32,216 bases of DNA from Pedobacter terrae (GCF_900100705.1 NZ_FNCH01000035.1:1-32216), one strand, 5' to 3'. Shown: positions 1-6,667, counted from the first letter of the stretch. Notes: generated by a model from the sequence alone, not told the origin. A program made the numbers and translations.

Positions 1-59
1 AATTTATTATTTTCACAGCAGTAATATTGGTCAACACTAATTTAAGTGAATATTACCTT

Positions 60-106
60 GCTGCAAAACATTGTTTATCAAAGTTTTGCAGCTTTTATTT
101 TTTTTA
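60..106 (+). terminator. Rho-independent terminator of a gene left of the window
   Basis: A 10 bp perfect stem (gctgcaaaac at 60-69, gttttgcagc at 83-92) is followed by a T-rich tract to about 106. It would end plus-strand transcription entering from outside. Bases 1-59 hold nothing I can identify. Confidence 0.75.
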
Positions 107-173
107 ACCTGCGGATATTAGGAGTTATCGGATCAGGGCTAAACCGACCTTGAGTGTAAAAAAGAGAACTTTC

Positions 174-210
174 TAAAATAAAAAAAGGGCCACTTTACAG
201 ATAGCCCTTC
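174..210 (-). terminator. Terminator of the DUF4440 gene
   Basis: On the minus strand GAAGGGC at 204-210 pairs with GCCCTTT at 184-190 and runs into a T tract, about 20 bases past the stop codon of the DUF4440 gene. Confidence 0.8.
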
Positions 211-230
211 TTTAATTCACATTTTGTTAT

Positions 231-1088
231 TTATCTTTCTGCTGGTACAAAAGCCTGTACAATTAAGTTCCAGCTTGCATCTGCTGCCTTTTCATAAACG
301 AAAACGTAGTTAAAACTTTCTCGTAAATCGGCTTTATAATCAATAGTAGCTACACCATAGGTATAAGCCAAATCGCTACCGATTGCTTTATCTACACTGG
401 TTGTTTTTAAGTTGATTTTGCTGATCATACTGTTATAAAAAGCAATAATCTTTCCTTTTCCTTCAATGGCATCGTTACCCGGGAAAAGTAAACGTGCATC
501 ATTGGTTAAGAAGCCACCAAATGCTGCAATACCATGTGTTTTTAATAAGGTATTTAAGGTCTTTTCAGTAGTGATGATAATTTCTTTACCAGCCTTAATT
601 TCTCTTTCATTCAAAAATTTTGGTGCAACGTGATCCTTTGGTTCCACAAATGATGGCGTAATTTTAGCCAAAGGCTTATTGCTCTCTGTTCCTAAATCAA
701 TAGCTAATTTCCATCTGCCGTTTTCTGACTTCCAGATCGATAAATATTGACCGTATTTTTTTTCTGCAGTACCCACTTCGTATGCTCCTGTGGTAAAACC
801 TAAATCACCACTACGCGATACTTTCGCCAGGTTTGGAACCCATGACACATCATTTTCCGCATTTGCCTTGGCTGCATAAAAAGTTTTAGCATTAACCGGG
901 TTCGGCCTAAATACTAAAGTATTGGTAGTTGAGTAATCTATAAAAGCTTCTTTATCTCCATTTTTGGCAATTGACTTAGCAAAATCCTTTTCCGCATTTA
1001 TTAAAGATTTGGTTGTTCCGTCGCTTTTTTGAGCAAAAGCGCCTAAAGCTAAAAGCGAAGCGATTGCAGTTGAAAATAAGTGTTTCAT
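231..1088 (-). CDS. Secreted protein with two DUF4440/SnoaL-like domains
   Basis: A 285-residue protein with a signal peptide (MKHLFSTA start, hydrophobic core, cleavage likely after residue 20, ALGAFAQ). Two NTF2-like units follow, at about residues 27-140 and 165-283. The first has the DUF4440 pattern SGDLGFTTGAYE, then YLSIWKSENGRWKLAIDLG. The second keeps the same layout (IEGKGKIIAFY, then DLAYTYGVATIDY, then WNLIVQAF). NTF2-like folds form small cavities that bind or convert hydrophobic ligands, but no catalytic residues can be assigned here, so the substrate is unknown. The fused double domain suggests an internal dimer. The gene has its own terminator and probably stands alone. The domain call is fairly sure; the function is open. 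Confidence 0.8.
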   Translation of the reverse strand: MKHLFSTAIASLLALGAFAQKSDGTTKSLINAEKDFAKSIAKNGDKEAFIDYSTTNTLVFRPNPVNAKTFYAAKANAENDVSWVPNLAKVSRSGDLGFTTGAYEVGTAEKKYGQYLSIWKSENGRWKLAIDLGTESNKPLAKITPSFVEPKDHVAPKFLNEREIKAGKEIIITTEKTLNTLLKTHGIAAFGGFLTNDARLLFPGNDAIEGKGKIIAFYNSMISKINLKTTSVDKAIGSDLAYTYGVATIDYKADLRESFNYVFVYEKAADASWNLIVQAFVPAER

Positions 1089-1176
1089 TATGAGTTAGTA
1101 TAATATATTTGGCGAATATAAAATTTTCTTTAATGTATGACCTCAAAAGTAATTAACAATTACACATTAAGGCCAG

Positions 1177-1320
1177 TTATTTTTCTCTATAAATAGTTTC
1201 TAAAACAGTTTGTCCGTTGGCTTTCAAGGTATTTTTATCGATATTGGCTAAGTTAACCAATTGCGTATGCCAATTGATATAAAAGCCACTATTATCATAT
1301 TGTTTGAAGTAGTGTAATAT
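1177..1320 (-). pseudogene. C-terminal remnant of a gene, perhaps an M28/glutaminyl cyclase-type peptidase
   Basis: On the minus strand an open frame of 47 codons runs from the edge of the repeat at 1325 to a TAA at 1177-1179. It has no start codon of its own, and just upstream it meets a stop inside the repeat. The residues look like a real C-terminus: GFYINWHTQ, then NIDKNTLKANGQTVLETIY. The WHT plus IDKNTLKA-GQTVL pattern resembles the last zinc-ligand region of M28-family peptidases and glutaminyl-peptide cyclotransferases of Bacteroidota, although the usual D-N after WHTQ is altered. The rest of the gene is not found between the repeat block and cysS. The family assignment is from memory and tentative; the remnant status is more secure. 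Confidence 0.5.
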
Positions 1321-1324
1321 CTCT

Positions 1325-1396
1325 CATCCCCCAGGGGACGAATTAATGGTTTGGGAATAGTCCATTCCCCCTTTGAAGGGGGCGAGGGGGATGACA
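1325..1396. repeat. Left composite palindromic end of the DUF559 block
   Basis: Two G+C-rich palindromes lie in series. The outer one is at 1325-1340 (catcccccaggggacg, followed by aattaa). The inner one is at 1363-1396, built around ccccctttgaaggggg and then cgagggggatga. The same two modules occur in inverted order and orientation at 1821-1919, on the other side of the DUF559 gene. Confidence 0.8.
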
Positions 1397-1413
1397 TGCG
1401 AAAACTTGTTTCT

Positions 1414-1799
1414 TTAACAAGATCCCGGATGATCTTTCTCCCATTCTGCTATGAAATGCTGAATGGTCCTATTCACATTCTCAATATCGTTCATTACCTC
1501 ATCATCACTAAATCTCAGGACATGAAAGCCCAATGCGTTCAGGTTAAGTTCACGAGCTTTATCTTTTTCAAACTGGCCTTCGCGTTCATGACTAAATCCA
1601 TCAACCTCAATGACCAACTTTAAATCCTTTTAGAAAAATCTGCAATATAATTCGCAATCGGTCGCTGTCTTAAGAAAGAATAGCCCAGCATTTTCTTATT
1701 CCTCAACAATTCACACCAAATCCTTACCTCTGCTTTGGTACTATCATTTCGATGGCCTCTGGCAAAGGTTTTTAATTTAGGGTTATAGTTGTTGTTCAT
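1414..1799 (-). pseudogene. DUF559 (Vsr-like) endonuclease-domain gene, frameshifted
   Basis: Two minus-strand frames join into one DUF559 protein. The first starts at ATG 1797-1799 and reads 59 residues with RGHRNDSTKAEVRIWCELLR, then SFLRQRPIANYIADF, before a TAA at 1620-1622. The second frame continues from about 1629 with KDLKLVIEVDGFSHE, then LNALGFHVLRFSDDEVMNDI, to the stop at 1414-1416. One missing base in an A/T run at about 1628-1638 explains the break. Restored, the product has about 128 residues, usual for the family. The E, then Q/D, then ExDG pattern is that of the PD-(D/E)xK-type nuclease fold shared with the very-short-patch repair enzyme Vsr. The break could be decay, an assembly error, or programmed slippage. 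Both sides are flanked by matching inverted palindromes. Confidence 0.85.
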
Positions 1800-1820
1800 A
1801 AGTTTATTTCATCTATGTTT

Positions 1821-1919
1821 CATCCCCCTGCCCCCTTCAAAGGGGGACATACTGCTCGATAAATTCAAAATGCCCGGAATGTATTTTTTTGCTTAATCCG
1901 TCGTCCTTGAGGGGAGGAC
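1821..1919. repeat. Right composite palindromic end of the DUF559 block
   Basis: The inner module at 1821-1849 (catccccctg, then cccccttcaaaggggg) is the reverse complement of the inner module at 1363-1393 with few differences. The outer module at about 1896-1919 (aatccgtcgtcc, ttgaggggaggac) is an imperfect inverted match of the module at 1325-1346. The spacer between modules is longer here (about 45 bases) than on the left (about 20). The cysS stop codon lies 17 bases beyond. Confidence 0.75.
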
Positions 1920-1935
1920 CTTGCCCCAGAACTAC

Positions 1936-3396
1936 CTAAGCCTTACTCCAGGTCGTCCCTTCTTTACCATCTTTAAGCTGAATGCCCAATTCCTGTAAGC
2001 CAATACGAATCCGATCAGATGTTGCATAGTCTTTATTCGCCTTAGCTTCAGTCCGCAGGTTAATTACCATATCTAAAACGCCATTTAAGTCGTTACTCCC
2101 CGCGTCTTCATCTTTCAGTCCTAAAATATCGAATACGAAGTCGTTGATCAGCTGCTTTAACTTTTCCAGTGCTTCTGCTGAAATTTTACCTTTACCATCA
2201 TACACCGTATTAATAATACGAACAGCTTCAAATAACTCGGCAACCAAAATCGGACTGTTAAAATCGTCATTCATTGCATTAATGCATTTTTCTTTCAATG
2301 CATCAATATCAAAATCGTTCTGTTCAGAAACCGATAATTTATCTAACAGGCCAATAGCCGACATTAAACGACGGAAGCCTTTCTCCGATGCATCCAGTGC
2401 ATCGTTAGAGAAATCTAAAGTACTGCGGTAATGTGCCTGTAACATAAAAAACTTTACCGTCATCGGGCTATAGCCTTTTTTCAGTAAATGATGGTCACCG
2501 GTAAATAACTCCAGAGGGAGAAAACCATTGCCGGCCGATTTAGACATGCGTGTACCGTTTACGGTAAGCATATTAGTATGCATCCAATAGCGGGCAGGTT
2601 GTTTATGGCTGCAAGCTTCAGATTGTGCAATCTCGTTGGTATGATGTGTTGCTGCTAAATCCATTCCGCCACCATGAATATCAAATTCAGCTCCCAAATA
2701 TTTAGCACTCATGGCCGAACATTCGATATGCCAGCCCGGAAAGCCCATGCCCCAGGGCGATTGCCATTGCATTAAGGTTTCTGGCTTTGCTTTTATCCAT
2801 AGTGCAAAATCCAACCTTCCGCGCTTCTCATCCTGTCCACCCAGTTCGCGGGTATTGTTTAGCATATCTTCCAGGTTGCGGTTGGTTAAAATCGTATAAT
2901 TGTATTCCTTACTATACTTTTCTACATCAAAATATACGTTACCATCTACTTCATAACCATAACCGTTGGCTATAATTACTTTAATCATTTCAATCTGCTC
3001 AATAATGTGGCCGGTAGCGGTAGGTTCGATGCTTGGCGGCTGGGTATTGAACATGCGCAATACATCATGGAAACCTAAGGTATATTTCTGTACAATTTCC
3101 ATTGGCTCAAGCTGTTCCAGTTTCGCACGTTTTGCAAACTTATCATCTCCTTCGTCTCTATCCCCTTCTAAATGGCCCGCATCGGTAATATTCCGTACAT
3201 AACGCACCTTATAACCAGCATATTTTAGGTACCTAAAAATTAAATCGAAAGAGATAAATGTGCGACAATTGCCCAGATGCACATCGCTATAAACAGTAGG
3301 ACCGCAAACATACATCCCAACATTGGGTGCATTTAAGGGTTGAAAAAGTTCTTTTTTGCGCGAAAGCGTATTGTAAAGCTGTAAGCCTGTATCCAT
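1936..3396 (-). CDS. cysS: Cysteinyl-tRNA synthetase
   Basis: This class I aminoacyl-tRNA synthetase of 486 residues charges tRNA-Cys in the cytoplasm. The HIGH-type motif is HLGN at residues 40-43 after MYVCGPTVY, and the KMSKS loop is RMSKS at 283-287. The zinc site that selects cysteine is intact: C31, C226, H251 and E255, with the same spacing as C209, H234 and E238 of the E. coli enzyme. The length is normal and the C-terminal helical anticodon region is present (residues 340-486). The ATG at 3394-3396 is preceded by a TAcaTTTG promoter box ending four bases upstream, so the mRNA may be leaderless. The gene is on its own; downstream comes the DUF559 repeat block, 17 bases past its stop. 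Confidence 0.98.
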   Translation of the reverse strand: MDTGLQLYNTLSRKKELFQPLNAPNVGMYVCGPTVYSDVHLGNCRTFISFDLIFRYLKYAGYKVRYVRNITDAGHLEGDRDEGDDKFAKRAKLEQLEPMEIVQKYTLGFHDVLRMFNTQPPSIEPTATGHIIEQIEMIKVIIANGYGYEVDGNVYFDVEKYSKEYNYTILTNRNLEDMLNNTRELGGQDEKRGRLDFALWIKAKPETLMQWQSPWGMGFPGWHIECSAMSAKYLGAEFDIHGGGMDLAATHHTNEIAQSEACSHKQPARYWMHTNMLTVNGTRMSKSAGNGFLPLELFTGDHHLLKKGYSPMTVKFFMLQAHYRSTLDFSNDALDASEKGFRRLMSAIGLLDKLSVSEQNDFDIDALKEKCINAMNDDFNSPILVAELFEAVRIINTVYDGKGKISAEALEKLKQLINDFVFDILGLKDEDAGSNDLNGVLDMVINLRTEAKANKDYATSDRIRIGLQELGIQLKDGKEGTTWSKA

Positions 3397-3400
3397 ACTG

Positions 3401-3408
3401 CAAATGTA
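3401..3408 (-). promoter_or_regulatory. cysS promoter -7 box
   Basis: The minus strand reads TACATTTG, matching the Bacteroidota consensus TAnnTTTG. It ends four bases before the cysS ATG. No clear -33 TTG is seen at the usual distance. Confidence 0.6.
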
Positions 3409-3554
3409 AGATTTAGTTAGAAAGTTAAAACCTTTAAAACGGTATTGTTAAGCATATGATTTTTAGCTAACACTTGCAGGCATACTTTATTTGTCCTGAG
3501 GCCTTAAGATTGTTTATTTTTTTTGAAAAGGTGCTGTACTACTCATCGGAAAAA

Positions 3555-3632
3555 TTAGTCCCTCTTTCCGCTGTAGTCCCGATGAAAAATCGGGAGCTGC
3601 CGCTTCAATAGGGTTTAGGTGGCACGGCTTAA
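3555..3632 (-). repeat. CACCTAAACC-family dispersed repeat, copy A
   Basis: Read on the minus strand it starts with a CACCTAAACCC box (3611-3621 on plus), then GAAGCGGC, then the palindrome TCCCGATttttcATCGGGA, then ACAGCGGAAAGAGGGACTA. Related copies lie at 6668-6750 (plus) and 22110-22211 (minus). No coding potential is seen. Confidence 0.65.
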
Positions 3633-3649
3633 TGCTTTTGGGACCGTAA

Positions 3650-3838
3650 AACTTACGAAGTAGCCCTGGCGCCTGTTCTATACAACTTCGTAAGTTGGCC
3701 AGCGCCCGGCATCCGTTCCGTCAAATGGTACGAAATGGAGCTGGGTTAATTTTCGTGTCAGTATCTGACACCACAGGCTGGTCCTTGCTAAACTTGCGAA
3801 GTCTGGCTTAGTCTCTGCCCAGCCAGACTTCGCAAGTT
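3650..3838. repeat. Cluster of three hairpin repeats in the cysS-lipA spacer
   Basis: Three inverted repeats follow each other. First, aacttacgaagt (3650-3661) pairs with acttcgtaagtt (3685-3696). Second, gtgtcag (3755-3761) pairs with ctgacac (3765-3771). Third, an 18 bp perfect stem has aacttgcgaagtctggct at 3791-3808 and its complement at 3821-3838. Arms one and three share the core aactt(a/g)cgaagt, so they are related elements. Together with the copy A repeat they fill most of the 525-base gap between cysS and lipA. None has a T tract of terminator type. Confidence 0.7.
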
Positions 3839-3885
3839 GGCCCAACAATTAACCAACTTTATTACAACGCTCAAACATTTCGCCA

Positions 3886-3917
3886 TTGCAACAATTCAAT
3901 CCTATTCGTTAACTTTG
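3886..3917 (+). promoter_or_regulatory. lipA promoter
   Basis: TTG at 3886-3888, a 21-base gap, then TAACTTTG at 3910-3917, which fits the Bacteroidota consensus. The box ends four bases before the lipA ATG at 3922, so the transcript probably starts at or within a base or two of the start codon. Confidence 0.65.
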
Positions 3918-3921
3918 TACC

Positions 3922-4815
3922 ATGATTGATTTACCGGTAGTACCTGCTGTGACTGAAGTAAAGCGTAAACCAGATTGGTTACGTGTAAAATTACCCGTTG
4001 GTAAAGAATATGCACAAGTTCGCAGTTTAGTAGACACGCACAAGCTTCATACGATCTGCGAAAGTGGCAACTGCCCTAATATGGGCGAGTGTTGGGGTGC
4101 AGGTACGGCAACTTTCATGATTTTAGGAAACATTTGTACCCGCAGCTGCTCATTTTGTGCGGTAGCTACAGGTAGGCCTTTGGCTGTTGATGTTGACGAG
4201 CCTAACCGGATTGCCGATTCAGTAAGGCTAATGGGAGTTAAACATTGTGTAATTACTTCGGTAGATCGTGATGACTTAAAAGATGGTGGTTCGATCATCT
4301 GGGCAGAAACTTTACAAGCTATCCGCAGAGAAAGCCCAATTACCACTTTAGAAACTTTGATTCCCGATTTTAAAGGTCAATGGGATAACTTATACCGCGT
4401 TTTAGAAGAACGCCCGGAAGTGGTTTCGCACAATATGGAAACGGTTAAGCGTTTAACCAGGCAAGTACGGATCCAGGCCAAATACGATAGAAGTCTAGAA
4501 GCACTAAAAAGGATTTCGGAATTTGGTTTAAGAACAAAGACAGGTATTATGCTCGGCTTGGGCGAAACCGAAGAAGATATTTTTGAGGCTATGGACGATC
4601 TAGTGGCCAATGGCGTTCACATCCTAACCTTAGGTCAATATTTACAGCCAACCCGCAATCACCACCCTGTGGTTGATTGGATCCATCCTGATACCTTTGC
4701 CATGTATAAAGAAGCCGGCTTGGCAAAAGGCTTAAAATATGTAGAAAGTGGTCCGCTGGTACGGTCATCTTATCATGCAGAAAAACACCTTTTCCCAATT
4801 GAAGGGATAGCATAG
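3922..4815 (+). CDS. lipA: Lipoyl synthase
   Basis: This radical SAM enzyme inserts two sulfur atoms into protein-bound octanoyl groups to make the lipoyl cofactor of 2-oxoacid dehydrogenases and the glycine cleavage system. In 297 residues it has the auxiliary cluster motif C46-C51-C57 (CESGNCPNMGEC), the radical SAM motif C72-C76-C79 (CTRSCSFC), and the C-terminal RSSYHAE motif at 281-287, whose serine ligates the auxiliary cluster that donates sulfur. The length is typical. The start at 3922 is set by the promoter just upstream. An ECF sigma gene follows on the same strand about 110 bases later, with no obvious functional link. Confidence 0.98.
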   Translation: MIDLPVVPAVTEVKRKPDWLRVKLPVGKEYAQVRSLVDTHKLHTICESGNCPNMGECWGAGTATFMILGNICTRSCSFCAVATGRPLAVDVDEPNRIADSVRLMGVKHCVITSVDRDDLKDGGSIIWAETLQAIRRESPITTLETLIPDFKGQWDNLYRVLEERPEVVSHNMETVKRLTRQVRIQAKYDRSLEALKRISEFGLRTKTGIMLGLGETEEDIFEAMDDLVANGVHILTLGQYLQPTRNHHPVVDWIHPDTFAMYKEAGLAKGLKYVESGPLVRSSYHAEKHLFPIEGIA

Positions 4816-4927
4816 TTCGCTTACTGAAGTAGAATGCAAAAAGTTTTATAATCCTATTCCTTTGCGGAATGTGTTTATAAAACTTTTTTTTGCTTTTGCT
4901 GTTGTGTATTGTATCTTAGTAACCATA

Positions 4928-5479
4928 GTGACTGCATTTAAAAAATTAACCCTAACTGAGCCAGAACTTGTGCTAGCACTGCAATCGAAAGATCCGGCGG
5001 TACTAAAAACATTGTACAGCATGTATTCGTCAGCACTTTATGGTGTTATTTCACGCATTATTACCCACACAGAGCTTGCTGAGGATGTACTGCAGGAAAC
5101 TTTTGTAAAAATCTGGCAATCTGCCGCACACTATGATCATACTAAAGGACGTTTATTTACGTGGATGATGAATATTGCACGCAATTTATCCATCGACAAA
5201 TTACGTTCTAAAGATTTTAAGAATTCACTCAAAAACCAAGATATAGAAAATAACGTAAGTTTCGTTGATGAGCAAAACAAGGTTACGTTTAACCCGGATG
5301 TTGTTGGTGTTAAGCAACTTGTAGATAACCTTAAACCGGATCTACAAGCAGTTCTTGATTTAGTTTATTACAAGGGTTTCACGCATGTGGAAGCCGCAGA
5401 AAAGTTAGATCTGCCATTAGGTACGGTGAAAACCCGGATCCGGTTGGCTATTATTGAATTGAGAAGGAGTTTTAATTGA
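4928..5479 (+). CDS. ECF-type RNA polymerase sigma factor
   Basis: A sigma-70 family protein of 183 residues when started at the GTG at 4928. Region 2 is clear (LYSMYSSALYGVISRI, AEDVLQETFVKIWQ, then FTWMMNIARNLSIDKLR), and region 4 carries the helix-turn-helix (FTHVEAAEKLDLPLGTVKTRI). The frame is open upstream to a TTG at 4862, but the extra residues (KLFFAFAVVYCILVTIV) are hydrophobic and foreign to sigma factors, so I take the GTG; an earlier start is not excluded. The stop codon overlaps the start of the anti-sigma gene (ATTGA), so the two are translationally coupled, the usual arrangement where the partner holds the sigma factor at the membrane. The target genes cannot be read from this sequence. 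Confidence 0.88.
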   Translation: MTAFKKLTLTEPELVLALQSKDPAVLKTLYSMYSSALYGVISRIITHTELAEDVLQETFVKIWQSAAHYDHTKGRLFTWMMNIARNLSIDKLRSKDFKNSLKNQDIENNVSFVDEQNKVTFNPDVVGVKQLVDNLKPDLQAVLDLVYYKGFTHVEAAEKLDLPLGTVKTRIRLAIIELRRSFN

Positions 5480-6339
5480 GCGTGGAAAATTTAAAAGCAT
5501 ATATCGAATCTGGAGTACTTGAACTGTATGTTCTAGGTGATTTATCACCTGAAGAAACATTGCGGGTAGAGGAAATAGCATCTCAATACTTTGAGGTAAG
5601 GGGTGAAATCGCCGCTATTGAGCAAGCTTTGGAGCAATATGCTATGCAAAATGCCGTGCAGCCTTCTGCGGATATAGAAACAAGATTATTGGAAAAATTG
5701 GGATTAAACGAAGTTGAAGAGCATGTGAATGTTCAACAAGAACCAATTTATACAGAAGAACCAAAAATTATACGTTTAAATGGTAGTGAGGCTAAAGTGA
5801 GAACCTTACGTTATGCCTTAGTTGCTTGTATAGCCTTATTGGTAGTGAGTACAGCGGCATTGTTTGTTACGTATAATAAGTTAAATGCCGCGCATGACCA
5901 GATTGCGAGCTTAAGCCTGGATAAACAAAAATTTGCAGGGGTGGTAAGCAAGCTGGAGTTTGAAAACCAGGGCTTAGGTAATATGGCCGCCATGGCCGAT
6001 AGCAAAGAATGGGCAACTATCCGTATGGCAGGGCAGGCTTTTAGTCCAACATCTAAGATGAAGGTTTACTGGAACAAAAAAGATAAAAGTGTATTGATTA
6101 ATTATGTAGCCATGGATTTACCAAAAACCGATGCAGAACATCAATATCAGCTATGGGCTTTGGTAAACGGCAAACCGGTAAGTTTAGGCGTTTTCGGAAA
6201 AACAGATTCGACCAATAATGAAGCGCTGGTAAAAATGCAAACCATACAAGAGGCGCAGGCCTTTGCCGTAACTTTAGAGCCTATGGGCGGAAGTGTTAAT
6301 CCAACCATGGATAAGTTAACCGTAATGGGCGGTGTTTAA
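5476..6339 (+). CDS. Membrane anti-sigma factor with RskA C-terminal domain
   Basis: A 287-residue protein with a cytoplasmic N-terminal part (ENLKAYIESGVLELYVLGDL, typical of Bacteroidota RskA-like proteins), one transmembrane segment at about 111-132 (YALVACIALLVVSTAALFV), a short coiled stretch, and an extracytoplasmic RskA domain (MKVYWNKKDKSVLINYVAMD, then YQLWALVNGKPVSLGVFG). It should sequester the sigma factor encoded just upstream until a signal triggers release. The start is TTG at 5476, overlapping the sigma stop, with AAGGAG at 5464-5469 six bases before it; the GTG at 5482 is the alternative. The N-terminal region lacks the HxxxCxxC zinc motif of ZAS anti-sigmas. A terminator follows. 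Confidence 0.88.
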   Translation: MSVENLKAYIESGVLELYVLGDLSPEETLRVEEIASQYFEVRGEIAAIEQALEQYAMQNAVQPSADIETRLLEKLGLNEVEEHVNVQQEPIYTEEPKIIRLNGSEAKVRTLRYALVACIALLVVSTAALFVTYNKLNAAHDQIASLSLDKQKFAGVVSKLEFENQGLGNMAAMADSKEWATIRMAGQAFSPTSKMKVYWNKKDKSVLINYVAMDLPKTDAEHQYQLWALVNGKPVSLGVFGKTDSTNNEALVKMQTIQEAQAFAVTLEPMGGSVNPTMDKLTVMGGV

Positions 6340-6367
6340 TTAGCAATTATTTAATAATTAATATATT

Positions 6368-6402
6368 AAATCCCGGGATTTTTCAATGCCGGGATTTTTA
6401 TT
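6368..6402 (+). terminator. Terminator of the sigma/anti-sigma operon
   Basis: The 9 bp stem aaatcccgg (6368-6376) and ccgggattt (6389-6397) is followed by tttattt, 29 bases past the anti-sigma stop. Confidence 0.85.
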
Positions 6403-6409
6403 TAACGAT

Positions 6410-6490
6410 CGTCACCCTGAATTTATTTCAGGGTCTTAATTGCAATAAAGATGCTGAAATAAATCCGATAACTATCGGATCAGCATGACG
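6410..6490. repeat. REP-like element, type 1 (copy 1), with nested palindrome
   Basis: It is bounded by cgtca and tgacg. It has one hairpin of ccctgaa (6415-6421) with ttcaggg (6427-6433) and a second of tgctga (6452-6457) with tcagca (6480-6485). Inside the second sits another palindrome, atccgat/atcggat (6463-6480). Bases 6410-6437 are identical to 32069-32096, and 6447-6464 to 32105-32122. Confidence 0.75.
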
Positions 6491-6512
6491 ACCTAAACAT
6501 TTCACTGACGCC

Positions 6513-6534
6513 TGGTTAGCATATCCGCTAACCA
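6513..6534. repeat. Short inverted repeat
   Basis: tggttagc (6513-6520) and gctaacca (6527-6534) form an 8 bp perfect stem with a six-base loop, directly before the AIM24 remnant. Confidence 0.5.
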
Positions 6535-6540
6535 AACAAT

Positions 6541-6597
6541 GCAAAGATTTTGCTGCGTACTTTACTTCCTTATATACTGCACGAATACCCATCCCCT
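6541..6597 (-). pseudogene. Decayed copy of the 3' end of the AIM24-like gene
   Basis: The minus strand reads GMGIRAVYKEVKYAAKS, which aligns with the C-terminus GWVLVQPYEEVKYAAKS of the intact gene at 6870-7571. The nucleotide match runs base for base over about 55 positions with scattered substitutions, and the stop codon is lost. It is the relic of a tandem duplication or of an older, longer gene copy. Nothing upstream of it still resembles the gene. Confidence 0.6.
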
Positions 6598-6667
6598 CTT
6601 GCAAATAAGAGAATAACCTTAAGGCACAGATTTGATTTTGGCAACCTTAATAGTAATACAACCCACG

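Noticed and set aside
1351..1623. Plus-strand frame of 90 codons beginning with HSPFEGGEGDD
   Set aside because: The start is a translation of the palindromic repeat and the rest is antisense to the DUF559 gene, whose family motifs are clear on the other strand.
3555..3632. Integron attC site
   Set aside because: No RYYYAAC/GTTRRRY pair and no integrase gene; the CACCTAAACC layout does not fit.
4862..4927. N-terminal extension of the sigma factor from TTG 4862
   Set aside because: It adds a hydrophobic stretch unlike sigma factors; the GTG at 4928 gives a normal family length.
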